Below, piece by piece: positions 23,306-35,034 of a stretch of DNA of 64,000 bases. The position numbers and the translations under genes are program-made. The first letter of the stretch is position 1. Every line of letters begins with the position of its first letter. The stretch is from Gorsachius magnificus (taxonomy: Eukaryota > Chordata > Aves > Pelecaniformes > Ardeidae): the NCBI GenBank assembly GCA_034008185.1, contig CM067082.1:123257988-123321987 (forward strand), written 5' to 3'. The notes under the pieces are model-generated. The model did not search any database and had not been told where the DNA came from. It was given only the letters and a program-made list of their open reading frames with translations.

Positions 23306-26300
23306 CTTTTTGCTGGCAATCTCTGCCAGGAAAGGAAGGGGCATCCCCAGGGCTGCCATTTTAAGCACAGGAATCCCAAGATGCCTGTCTTGCTAGTGTG
23401 GTCCTTGATTCATGCCAGGAGCATTCTGCAAATTTACTGAACTTCATTGATCTGCTGAAGGAAAACAGCAGAAAAAAAGCTTCCCTCAGCCACAACAAGA
23501 AACTTTTCCCTCATGAGTAAAATGCCACTTCTTTTCTGTGAGCAATACTTGTTTTGGTGGGACCTTTAAATACAACCAGACAACATTTGATGCAAGGTAA
23601 AAACTACCAGAGAACAAAAAAATGGCTCTGGATGTATTGCTGATCTAGAGAAACCTCTGCTGACTCATTGCCAGCTCATGTGGAACGCAATCATAAAAAT
23701 TTACAGTTTTAGTTGTTTCCTGGTTAAGTACAAAAACCGGAGGAGTTTTACACATCCACTGAGCTGCAGTGTACAATGTCGAGGGACAGATCAGTGCAGC
23801 TCCCAGCTGCTGAGCACATTCAAGGCATTTATGCTGGCCTGAAGTAATACTTCATGTCTCAGGAAACCCATCCTACATGCCGCAGGAATTGTCTGGAGAA
23901 TCACTTTCTGAGGTTAGACTGGTTTTTTTTTATAAAAACTGGCATTTTTCATTTTGATTATCAAGGAATTGAAACAAGCATCAACAGGAAATATAGAGGT
24001 ACTCTCAGAAATAGCCTGCAAGAAGGAAAGCTGAGCAAGGAGGATTTGTGGTAAAAGGGAAGAAGTTACCTGATACAGACAACCCAAATACCCCTGCAAA
24101 TGGCTCCGCCACTTCAGAGCTGAGTCTCCAGAGCCAAGCGGCTTGAGCTTGATGGATCCATGTGGATGGTGAAGGCAAAGCTCAGGCTTGTCTCCACACT
24201 TGGATTTTCCTGCTGGGAAGCCAGGATGCTTCCTCCAAGCTGGAGACAGAGCATGAGCCAAAATTGCGGACAGTTGTGGACAAGCAAGGAATGTGGCGGG
24301 GGGATGTGCAGCCTCAGCCCCAAATGAACATGATGGTGTGGGTGCACCTTCTGACTACCTCAACCACTGTGAAACATGGGACTTGCTGAAAAGATCGGGA
24401 GGTTTAGGCAAGGGAAACAACTAGTTAGCTCCGGACTGAACAACGGGGAAGGGGGGCTTTCCTATGTCACTTCACAGCTAATCCTGCCTCTTGATGAAAG
24501 TGGTTATTTGACAGCGTGAAGTCCCTTCCAGAATTTCCATTCATAACAAGCTATCACCAGTATGGCTGAAGGTACCTTCTTACCAACAAATCTGGAAGAA
24601 AAAGGGGAAAATTTATCTGAAGCTCTTAAATGTTTAGTTACCAGTGAATCTTAAAGACAACTTCAAAACCACCATGTTCTGACTTCCATGACGACTTGCT
24701 CAAGAGCGAGGATATCCATCATGAAATAGATCCTCTAAAAAAAATCCCTCTGCAGAACTTCAGCTACTTCAGCTGAGCAATTCAGACTATCTATATCTCA
24801 GTAACATCTGGTATATGTGTTTGTTGCTCAGCTTTGGTTTGTAAATATGTTTGCTCTTAGCGCCATGTGTTAATATAATTTTCCTTGTATGGGTGGATTA
24901 TTTTCCACTGTGTGGCACAGTTAAGAATTCCCCATTTGTAACAACATATCTTAGCAGTTTTGCCAAAATATATACAATTGTTAAAAGTTAATAGGTAACT
25001 GGTATTAAACTGCACTGAATGTTGGTATGTTCTAGATTTAAGCAATCCTGAGTAGAAGCTATTGATTTTACTGGGCTATGAATGTTCAGCACTTCTGAGA
25101 CCTTGGTCCATAAAGTGTTGTTGTTTTTATAACTGTCCAAACTAATAGCCTTAATGCCTGAGGATTGTCCTTTCCTCTCCTGAAAATAACGATCATGTTC
25201 TTATTGTGACTCTTACACTCCCTGCAGATTTGTTTGCCGAAAGACCAGGGCAAATGACTACAATCTCTAGCGTACTAACATTTAAAAATAGCACGACAAC
25301 ACTGGTCTGTACATACTCTGTCTTCATCACATCAGGACTGAAACTTCCTGGCAGTTGGAGAAAAAGCCATTAATACTCATAGCCTTTTATTAGCCAAGCC
25401 AGATTTGTTTTAATTTTCCTCTGGCCAATAGCAGTAACTCCTTCAGACTGCACAAGCAGCTACACCTGAGCAGAATCCAAAAAGGACACCTTGCTTCTAC
25501 CACAGAAATGTTAACCCTTGCATGGTGTCTGTGAAAGAGCTCCCGGTGCGTCAGTGGCAGGCGAGTCCTCCTGACAGTCAGACAGCTAAAACTGACTGTA
25601 ACCCACGATACAACCATTATTTTAGCCAACGCAACTGTAAGTGTGAAGATTCACCTGACCTGCACTTCATGCCACTGCTGAAAATCTTCTAGTGCTTTTC
25701 AGAGGCAGACACTCCTGGGTTATTCTACTCAGGAGAGAAGACACAATGCCACCTCCAAACACAAAATTTATTGGTGGTATGAAATCAGGTGTTTGTAGAG
25801 AAACTAATAATATCATGAGGTAATAATCTGGTTCTGATTAAGCCCATTTCTAGGTGATCGATTTTTGCGGTCTGAAGTGTCTCCCCTGAAACATGATTTT
25901 CATGCTGCTTGTCAAAAGCTGTGAGTTTGCAAAATTGTTCGGGCCCTCCCTCTTGGCTTCAGTTCACCTGAACTGTTGGGTGATGGTGACTCCCCTGACA
26001 TTTCCCTTCTGAAGGTGATGGCAGAGCTACCTTTAACCAGTCGGTCCCACCCACGCCCCCCCCAACACCACCTATTTTTATATTCTGTTCTCATCTCAAT
26101 CCTAGTGAGAATCGTGCTTTGCAAACTAAATAGGGGGAAAAAATGCAATACTATCCGCATTCAGTTTTATTTTCTTCATAGTCCAACCACCCATCTTAAA
26201 AACTTTGAGCTTTTCATTTCATTTGAAGCCAGTGCATTAAGGTTCACTTATACTTACAAAAATATATATGTTGAAGTCGTTGTCTTTGAGAGCATCTGAT

Positions 26301-29051
26301 TGTTATTCTTTGACAGAGCTGTCACTAGAGAGTCCATTTTGAGCTCATTCATTGAAAGCCGTGGCAGCAACAGCAGCCAGCCTTAGCTCAGTCCTGCCTC
26401 CAGAGATTTGCAGAGAAGCTATTTGGAGTTTATCACACAGTTTTGCAAAACACTACAGCCTCGGCAAGCTGTCATAAAGAGCCTCTCATTCCAACTGGGC
26501 TCATTTACAAGGAGTATTTTATTACTCTCTGCTCTGTTTTACCCTGCACCTTGCAAAATCTTTCTTCACCTCTTTTACTCTGTTGATAGATTAAAAAAAT
26601 CTGAAATACAACTCTGAAAAATGCTTGGTATTTTTAATGCATTTATAATTCAAGAGCTATCCAGCTCCATTCAGACCGGAGCTCTTTGATGCTAAGCTGT
26701 TCCACGTCCCAAGCTCCCCTGGCCAGGGCCTACAGTTGAAAGCCTTACCCTGAGCAAAGCCACTTCCCAAAGCCACTCTGCAGGCTTGTGACTAGTTCCC
26801 ACCCGAGACCGTGCCATTTCCTGACAATCAGCCACTTCCATCTGCTCTTTTTGTAAGAGAATTTTTAACTTGAGCACCAAAAGCTGCTGGTGTCTGAAAA
26901 GCAATGCGCTTTTCATCCCATAAGGAGGATATCAGAGCAAATAAAAAGGTCCACAAGGCCAGTTTCACCCCTTCACCTTGCCCTGTGTATGTTGGCTCTG
27001 CCACAACTCTGTCTCCCCGGGGAACTCCACTGGGAGACGGTGCAGGGGCTCCATGCCACCCTTTCCTCGGCATAGCATGACAAGGAATTTGAGGGTGTTC
27101 CGAGTAAGAAGCTCAAATTTGGGGGGTTGTGTCAGACTTGTCATCTACGTACACTTATCTGCGTCAATAGAAACCTAGGTGTGCCCTCCCCACTAGCTCC
27201 TGGCACTCCAAGCAGCAGTGCTGCCAAGTCTCACAATTTTATCTCAGGGCACATAAACATTTGGTGCTTTTCCCAAAGTCTCAGCTCCTCGAGTCAAGTG
27301 ATTATGTGTGCACACCAGCTTGTAAAGGTGAGGAGCCAAGTTCTTGCCACCACTCTGCCCTTTCCAGCAGGGCTAAAATGTCATGGGAAGAAAAGCAAAA
27401 TGCCCCATTTGACAGGTAAAATGTAGTGGATGATACGGTTTTGCGAGCCAGCTGCACGCCGCAAGCACATTGCTGAGGCTCTGAGCCACATCCACCAGGA
27501 GCAAGGATATGAACGAAGGAGCAGGGATGGTGCAGCTGCCCAGCCCCCCAGGGATGCTCCGATTTCAGTTCCATGTTTGATGCAAACCCATCCCACAAGG
27601 CTGCCTTTTCCGACTGGGAGAGAAAAGCAGCTGCCACCTTATAGTTGCTGTTCTGCAATGACTGCCTGCTAGCTCAGCTTCCCTCCCTTCCAGCACTTAC
27701 GGTTAACTCCTGCTCTGTTTGCCTGTGTCTCTTAATCCTCAGAGGCGGTGTGTCCTCACATACTTTTCTAGTCGAGAAGGAACTGTCTTCTCTCCATACA
27801 TCAGTTTCATCAGTCATACAAATGCCGGATGAGACTTAAAAATCATTGGCCTGCATCAGATTCTTGTACCTATTTAGTAGCAGTAATTCAGGTGATTTTT
27901 CTCTTCCACTTCTTGTTCATCCACATTAGTGGGTGACAGCCTGTAACAAATGCATTCATACCTGGCAGATAGTGTTTATTAGCATAAATGCCAGCTCCTT
28001 CATGAGGTAGTTAATACCAAACATTTCTATCATTTCATAAGATCATAATGCTGAGAACCATTTTTTTAACCCATATAAACAATGATGATTTACAGTTCCG
28101 CAGATATGTGACTGAAACCAGCTCTTTTTTTACACAGAAGGCTCTGCTTGGTGTAAAATGAAGTTTTCTCAAAATCTGGTCTATAAAGCAGAGGCAACCC
28201 ACATTCATTTATTTTTCCTCAAAGACTTTCTCATAGTTAAAATAGCAGCTCCTTTTAAAACCATGTATTTGTGTCTCTGATGTCTGTTGGTACAGCAGCA
28301 ATTGCACAGTTTCCAGCAATAAGTTTTCTGGGTGACCACACCAAGAGTTTCACCCCTCTTTTGATCAGAGGAGCTCAGTTGCCTTCTCCAGCCCAGCCTG
28401 GTGCCTCCCACTTTTGCATTTGCTTTCCCAAGATAAGCTTTGTTTCCACATAGCATGAAGAGCCTAGCAGGTAGGTCTGCTCTTCCGAATTGCTTTTATG
28501 ACAAAGAAAAAAAAAAGTTGAGAGTATGGCATCTGTCTCTGGGGTTGGGAACAACATGGTGCAGTGGTACACACTCTCTTCCGGCACCCCCCTTTGCCGC
28601 CAAACCCCATGGGTGCAGCTCTCTTCTGCAGGGATTGATAAACCCTTAGTGAAGTGGTGTTGGGGACAGGCACCCCAGGCCCCTTCTGGGGACCTCGAGC
28701 CGGTGTCACAAGTGAAGGCTGACGGGGGTTTGAGCTGAGGGCTGCGGGCGTGGGTAGGCAGGCGTGAGCCCCTCTGCCTGTTCCATGTGGAGCACTGAAG
28801 GGCTCATCATGCAGCAGCTTTTGATCGCTACCCACTTTGGATGAGAGCCAGAAGCAATGACGTAGAGATGAAAGCTTCTGTATCCCAAAAGCAATCCTCT
28901 AAGCCATCCAAGTCCCGCTAAAGCTCTGACTGTTTGCTAGCTGAAGACTTTTAGGTTGTTTATGTAGCAAAGATAAGAGTGAGAACGCTCCTGTAGAGAA
29001 CACCGGCACTCTTTTTATTTTGGATGCTCAGTCTGTTTCCTTTCCAAGCAC
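23306..29051. other. noncoding stretch, no gene recognised
   Basis: No exon, transposon or RNA gene recognised. Open frames reach 123 codons (28835-28464 minus) and overlap one another on opposite strands, as expected of GC-neutral noncoding DNA. Confidence 0.55.
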
Positions 29052-29080
29052 TTATTTATTTGTTTGTTTGTTTATTTTTG
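29052..29080. repeat. (TTTA/TTTG)n tetranucleotide repeat
   Basis: About seven TTTA or TTTG units in a row. Confidence 0.85.
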
Positions 29081-29557
29081 CTGTACCACTGCCCTTTGAG
29101 AGATTCTTGCCTGCTCTGTAGTACAGGGGATGTGGCTGGCTTAACTTCTAAAAATGTGCTACCTTGCGTACCTCTTTTGTTAGTTCAAACAAAGGAGTCT
29201 TATTGGTATGGACTGTTCTATTTAAATTACAAGTTTATGTTGCTTGAGTTTATGGACTTACATTAGCTTTAATTCTTACACTGAAATAAGCAGTAAAATA
29301 AAGCTGAAAAACATCCAGTGCTGCCAGGGTCACATTTTTCGGCTGAACTGCTAAGGGGATATTAAGCGTGCTTTGGCATTTTTCGATAAATTGTGATTTC
29401 TCCTTCTCCCAAAGACAATGGAAGAGTGGTAATATGTGTTTCTTTCTTCCACTTCTTCATAAAACTCAGTGTGGTTTACAGTCTTTGGAATAGGGAGCCT
29501 AAGTCTGCAAAGCACTTAGGCACGTACAAAAAAATCCTCAGAGCAACTCCCGAAAGC

Positions 29558-29623
29558 GGCTGATTAAAATCAGACTGATTTAAGAGGCAGAGAATATTCC
29601 AACCTGCCTGATTTTAATCAGCC
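29558..29623. repeat. 16-bp perfect inverted repeat
   Basis: GGCTGATTAAAATCAG at 29558-29573 is the exact reverse complement of CTGATTTTAATCAGCC at 29608-29623, with 34 bp between. Each arm is itself close to a palindrome (CTGATT...AATCAG), so each could bind a dimeric factor. Together they could form a hairpin or cruciform. Confidence 0.88.
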
Positions 29624-32600
29624 TGTTTCAGGAGATGGCCCCGATGCTCCGTGTTATTATCAAATGTTTGATCCCTGTGCTACATGAATCTGCTGTTACA
29701 GCAGGGTCAGTGAAGTGCTATCTCTGCTGAGATCAATGGGAGTTTTGCTACTGACTTCAGTTGAGCCATGATTCACCAGTGATATGGCTGGAGTTTATCT
29801 GCTTTTGGTTTGACCACTGCAGCATTTCTCCATTGCTCATGAATACAGAACGTAGGTATTTTACACGTATTTGCCACCTGTGGACATCATTGGCTTTCAC
29901 CAGATAACTCCAATGCCAACACTAACCGTTTAACCGTTTAACCATTACAAACATTAAATTTACAATTACTCTGCTAGCGAGGGCATAACATCCAAACGCC
30001 ATTTGATTCTTGAGAAGCTGAGTCTTTGTAAAGAGACGTGATGATCTGCATGAAGGCCGTTAAAATCACGGTGCAGGATTTGAGAGAAACAGAACAGCTC
30101 ACAGATCTGGACTCTTATGCAATTATTTGTTTGCAGAGCAAAAGGTACCCAGGAGCTCTCTATCAAAATACCAGATATGATTTTTTCCTAATCACAGAAA
30201 TATTCAAATAAAACCACACTCCTTAGCACTCTCGCCACCAGATTCCAATGTTTGACAGGTGCCTTTTTCAATGCATGCCTAGAAACACGCCGATTCACTG
30301 CACGTTGGAGAGAGGAACCACGCAGCTTGCTGCTAAACGTCCTTCTCCGATCCGGGCTGCTTCTTAGGTGAATCAGACTGGTGTTGCATGCTGTGGAGCT
30401 GGTAGAACTGGTCTAATTCCCTGGTGTAAGAGTTCAGGGAGTTTCAAGACATAATCTTATACTGGAAAGTGTACAGAGATATAAATAGTTTAATTTACAG
30501 TTTATATGTACAAGAATCATAAATAGAATTAAAGCCATTAATAGAGTCATTTGGCTACATCCACAGCAATGTGCAAACCCATTAAAAGCTCCAAGTCAAA
30601 TTCTAAATAGAAAGTTGAAGGTGGCTTTTCATTTAATTTAAAAGCTTTTTTTTTTTTAACTAAGAGACTAACTGTATTGTGGGCGGTGTGCTTCTACTGC
30701 TGAATAATTTCTGAATGTCAGAGCCCTCAGCACTTCAAAAAAGGTGATCAGCGCCTCAAATAACATGGACCTAGCTCCAGCAAGCAAGAGAATTTTGATC
30801 ATTTAATGTTAATGAAAACCAAATTTCCAGTAAACATTAAACATGCTAATGAAATTCATTCTAGTGGCAGTGGGTTTATGGTCTCTTTATTATTTTTTAT
30901 TCAAGCAATTGCAATTACCTAAAGAGAAATGGAGATTCATACATGTTATTAGTTTGAGTTGTTAAAAAAAACATCCTTAAGAACTCTATAAATCTCTTTG
31001 AAATTTCCTTTCACTTTAGAGCCCTATCGAGGAAAGTATTTTAATGAGGAAATGAAAAGTGTAAGTATGTCATATCTGAAGTTTTTCTTGAGTTTGTTGA
31101 CAATACTCTAATAGCAGCAGCAGAGTGCAAGCACAGACTTTGAAACAAAGGCAGTGAGCCAGCCAGGTCCTGAATGGCAGCTTACATGCTATTGAATATA
31201 TAATCATCGAGAATATTTTGTCCTAGCTTCCATTAATGAGAAAGTGTGTGTGTGAGCACATGTGCGTGTGTGCGTTTGTGTGTTTTCGGCTTGAGACTGA
31301 GACTCTGGAACCTGCATCCACAGCTGAACCGGTCTGGATGTGGTTGTGGTCCCGATTCAGCTCTTGCTAATATTTACTTTTCAAGAGTCACGGCACACAG
31401 AGGGATCATTTAATTCAAGCTGCACCAATGGAGACGGTAGGAAGTTGGTGGGGAGATTGCAGCTGCCTGTGCACCAGTTGCTAAAGGGCAGCTTCTCCGG
31501 ACAGACACCCACATTACCAAACTTGCCCTCATCTGCACCGTACCCCAAGGTCAGATGCTGCTTTTGGCAATGTTTGCTTTAGCTGTTTGCTCAAGATTTT
31601 TTACATTTGCCAAATTAAATGAGTACATTACCTACTGCCCCGATCATCAGCTAGTAGGATATGATATCAATGGAGTAACATATACAACTAAAAGTGCTAT
31701 TCAAAAGGGCACCATCCACGCTCTCCTCATCACCAAGAAGAAAGGAATCTGAAAACCACAGCACGTTATCTCTGGACGTCACCAGTGGTACTTGCATGTA
31801 CACACAGAAATGCCAAACCATTTACAAGTATAAACACTGCTAACCAGTTGACTTACAGCTCAGTCAAAGAGAAATCACAGTTTTCTCATGATTCCAAGTC
31901 TCATGTAAAATATCAGCTGCTTCTGGCTTCAGAGTAAATATGTTCTTTTGTTATCAGGCACCTGACATTTGCAGGATTGAATCCTGTGTGAATTTTAAAA
32001 TAGAGAATGAAAGTGAAAACCCTTTTCATTTGATGAAAGGTAAACTGAGTAATTCCTGGGAAGATTACAATTTTCTGCTCCTGAAAAGAAATGCCTGGGT
32101 ATCATCAGGGCAACTTAATTGCCCGTTTCCAGCAGATAACAAGAAATGATCGCTACAAAGCTCTGTTTGTGTCACCAGTGCAGATCACAAATCTTTTCCA
32201 TTGAACTGGGGATTGCTGAGATTACTCAGAAACAGACTTTAGTATAGGAGGAAATAAGATCTCTTTGAAATATCACATTAAAAACTTCCAGGCCTACAGC
32301 ACAAGATACCTGAGAGGGAATGAAAAATAGCAATTTCCCAATTAATTTGATTTTTAAATCAGAACTGAAATCCTTACTTCAATCCTTCTGTATTCCTGTC
32401 CTGAGATATAGAAAATGTTTCTGGGTAAACAGGTAGGATGACAACTAGGTAGTATTTAAATCCTGTTTCAGAGATCTCATGAATTTTACCCCATGGTCAC
32501 CATGAGTTTGAAACCATTGCCCATTCTTGGCACAACAGAAGGAACAAGTGATTGAAATTGCTTTTCTGTAGGATGGGGAGATAGAGACCTAAAGAGGAAA

Positions 32601-34824
32601 AATGTTACCAGTTCCCTGATGATGTGACTGCACCGCAGTTAAGCCAGCAGAGAATGAGGCCATTTTTCCTTGGAAAAATTCTACATTCCTGTAGAAAAAT
32701 TCCTACCATACACAAGATGCCATATTTTTAGGAGATAGGGGCACTGCACTTGACATTAATAAAGTTAGTGTTAGCAATGGTATTTTTGGTGCTGTGGAAG
32801 TTTCATATTCAACCAGAAGAATAAAAACTACAGTTAAACAGAATCAGATTAAGTTTTGCTGCTATTTGCCAGTCAAATTAGCAATGTATTATTGCAAGAC
32901 GTACATATTGCAAAAACTTAAGCCCTAGTGATTTGAGGGTAATATTCATGTATTTAGATTGCTGTCAGTTCCTAGGATTTAAGAAAACCCTGAGGTTTAA
33001 CAGGGTGGCTGGAGTAATCATAAGAAGCTGCTAGTAGAAATGCTGGATTGAGCTCGAACCGTCAATCATTTCTAAAAGTAATGTACATATATAAGCAAGG
33101 TTATCAGGTGACCATGAAATGTCTTTTGTCATCAGCTAGCGAGAGCTTCAAGAGCTACAGGCTCTTGAAGTGGCAAAACTCTTGGAGGCTGGGTCAGAGG
33201 AAGGGCTTGGAAAGCCCCGCAGCTTCCCCAGCGCGGACTGAAGAGAAACGTCTGTATTCTTGGCTGCTTCTGCGGCAAACGTTGTTCAGGGGTGTTTTTT
33301 TTCAGCTGGAATAATTCTTTAGAAGTGCCTGTGTTAACAGAAGAGAGAGTCGTGGTAGGAAATCCAAGCTGCTTCCTTCATAGGAAAAACTTTAACACAG
33401 CCATGCAGCTTCATGGGGAAGGAGGGACGTTACTGCTTGTACAGTATCAGACATAAAGCTTCATACAGTTTCTGCTCCCATTGGCTCACACGTCAATACA
33501 TTAATAATGGTGAAAGAACCAAAGAAATATTACCAAAAAAAATATGTGGAGGAAAAAAAATACTTGGATTTCTTTTGCTGAAGTACAGTACTACAAGTCT
33601 CAGTATCAAACCGTTCCCTTTGATTTGAGTGGGAGGGATGAAAACCTGACATAATCTGGGGCAACAGCAGGGACCATAATTCCTCCACAGCACTGTCCCT
33701 CCATCAGCTGGATACAAAATAAGATGCCCTGAGGTATTTCAGTGGGCCCAGGGTAATCAGTGAGGCACAAGAGACAGATCAGGAGACCAACTCCTGTCTA
33801 TGGCACTGTCCTCAGCCGACCCCAGGGATTTCCGACTGGAAATCAGAGCTACAGCTAATGCTGCTTGACACAGAATTAACTCTCCCAGGGCCTCCTCTTT
33901 GCTTCTGCAGAGCTGCCATGGAAAAAAAATACATCTGAGTTGGATTGTGTGCTCCCCACAGGGTCGTGCTGCGAGGAAGACTAGAAAGACAGAGGAGGAG
34001 TGTGAAAGGGGAATCCCTTAAAAGATCCGTCTTGCAGCCCCATAGGGTACAGTCTGAGGGAGAGTCCATAGTTTAAACTTGTTCAAATATCATATATTTC
34101 CCATATCTACCCCACAGGAATAACAATGGTCTGCAGCAAAAAGCAGCAGGAGTTCTGTATCATCTTTCATGCTGGTGTATTTGGATAGGAACTAGAAAAT
34201 AAACTTTGAGTTTCATCACCTTTTCAGCCTTCAAACATATATATAACACTGCTTGCTCTCTCTTACAATTGTAAGCAGAAAAAAGTGTTTTATCTGTTAT
34301 AACCAATTTAGCACCCCTCAAGAGTGTAACAATTATTTCCTCCTCAATCATTTTATCATCTTACTTTCTAGGTGCAATTCATTGTTTTGTAGATTTCCTA
34401 ATTTAACATGCGTGTATCTCTCCAGTGGAGAACGGTAACAAGAACTTTGACATCTAGAATGATGCGAAATGGCTCCAAAGCCTGCACCAAGACACGAGAG
34501 AGACCTTCGTGGTGTGGAGCCCTTGGGATTTCCTCGGATCACCTCTGCAGCATCCCCTAACCCCAGGTCCCTCCCAGGGAGGCAGGGCCCACATTGCAGG
34601 AGGCAACCCAACCTTAGCAGCTTCCCAGGCACAAGGGCCTCCTCCCAGGCAAGAGCAGCTGGCCCTACGGTGTCTGTCATCAAGGAGAGTGCAGGTGGAC
34701 AGGTATTACTTGGGGGTGGGAAGGGAATTCAGCATTTCAGACCAGAAAAAGGAGCCCTTCCCAGAACCCGGGCAGGCGAGAGGTGTCGAGGAAATGCAGG
34801 CAGCAGAGTCCTTAGGTGGTTTCT
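29624..34824. other. AT-rich noncoding stretch, no gene recognised
   Basis: No exon recognised. T12 lies at 30646-30657 and a TG-rich tract at 31243-31285. The TAAT-rich block at about 30780-30900 looks like a possible conserved enhancer-type element. Open frames are short except 129 codons at 34469-34858, which runs into the CR1 fragment. Confidence 0.5.
31243..31285. repeat. imperfect (TG)n tract
   Basis: Alternating GT/GC dinucleotides interrupted by AGCACA and TTT. Confidence 0.8.
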
Positions 34825-35034
34825 GATTGGACATGAGAGGGAAATTTTTCAGAATTGAGAACAGTCAACCATTGGAATAATCTCCCCAGGGAAGTGGTTG
34901 ACTCTGCCACACTGGACACTTTTAAGACTCAGCTGGACAGGGTGCTGGGCCGTCTTGTCTAGACTGGGCTCTTACCTAGAAAGCTTGGACTAGATGATCC
35001 TTGAGGTCCCTTCCAACCTAGGATTCTATGATTC
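34825..35034 (+). mobile_element. CR1 LINE 3' end fragment
   Basis: About 210 bp of the CR1 3' end: the ggaaatttttca and ccattggaataatctcccc segment, a ttggactagatgatccttgag segment (shortened here), then gattctatgattcc as the tail. Plus orientation and heavily 5'-truncated. The 5' edge is approximate. Confidence 0.93.

Noticed and set aside
31555..31752. 65-codon frame with a hydrophobic start
   Set aside because: Looks like a small signal-peptide protein at first sight, but there is no family match and no supporting splice or promoter context.
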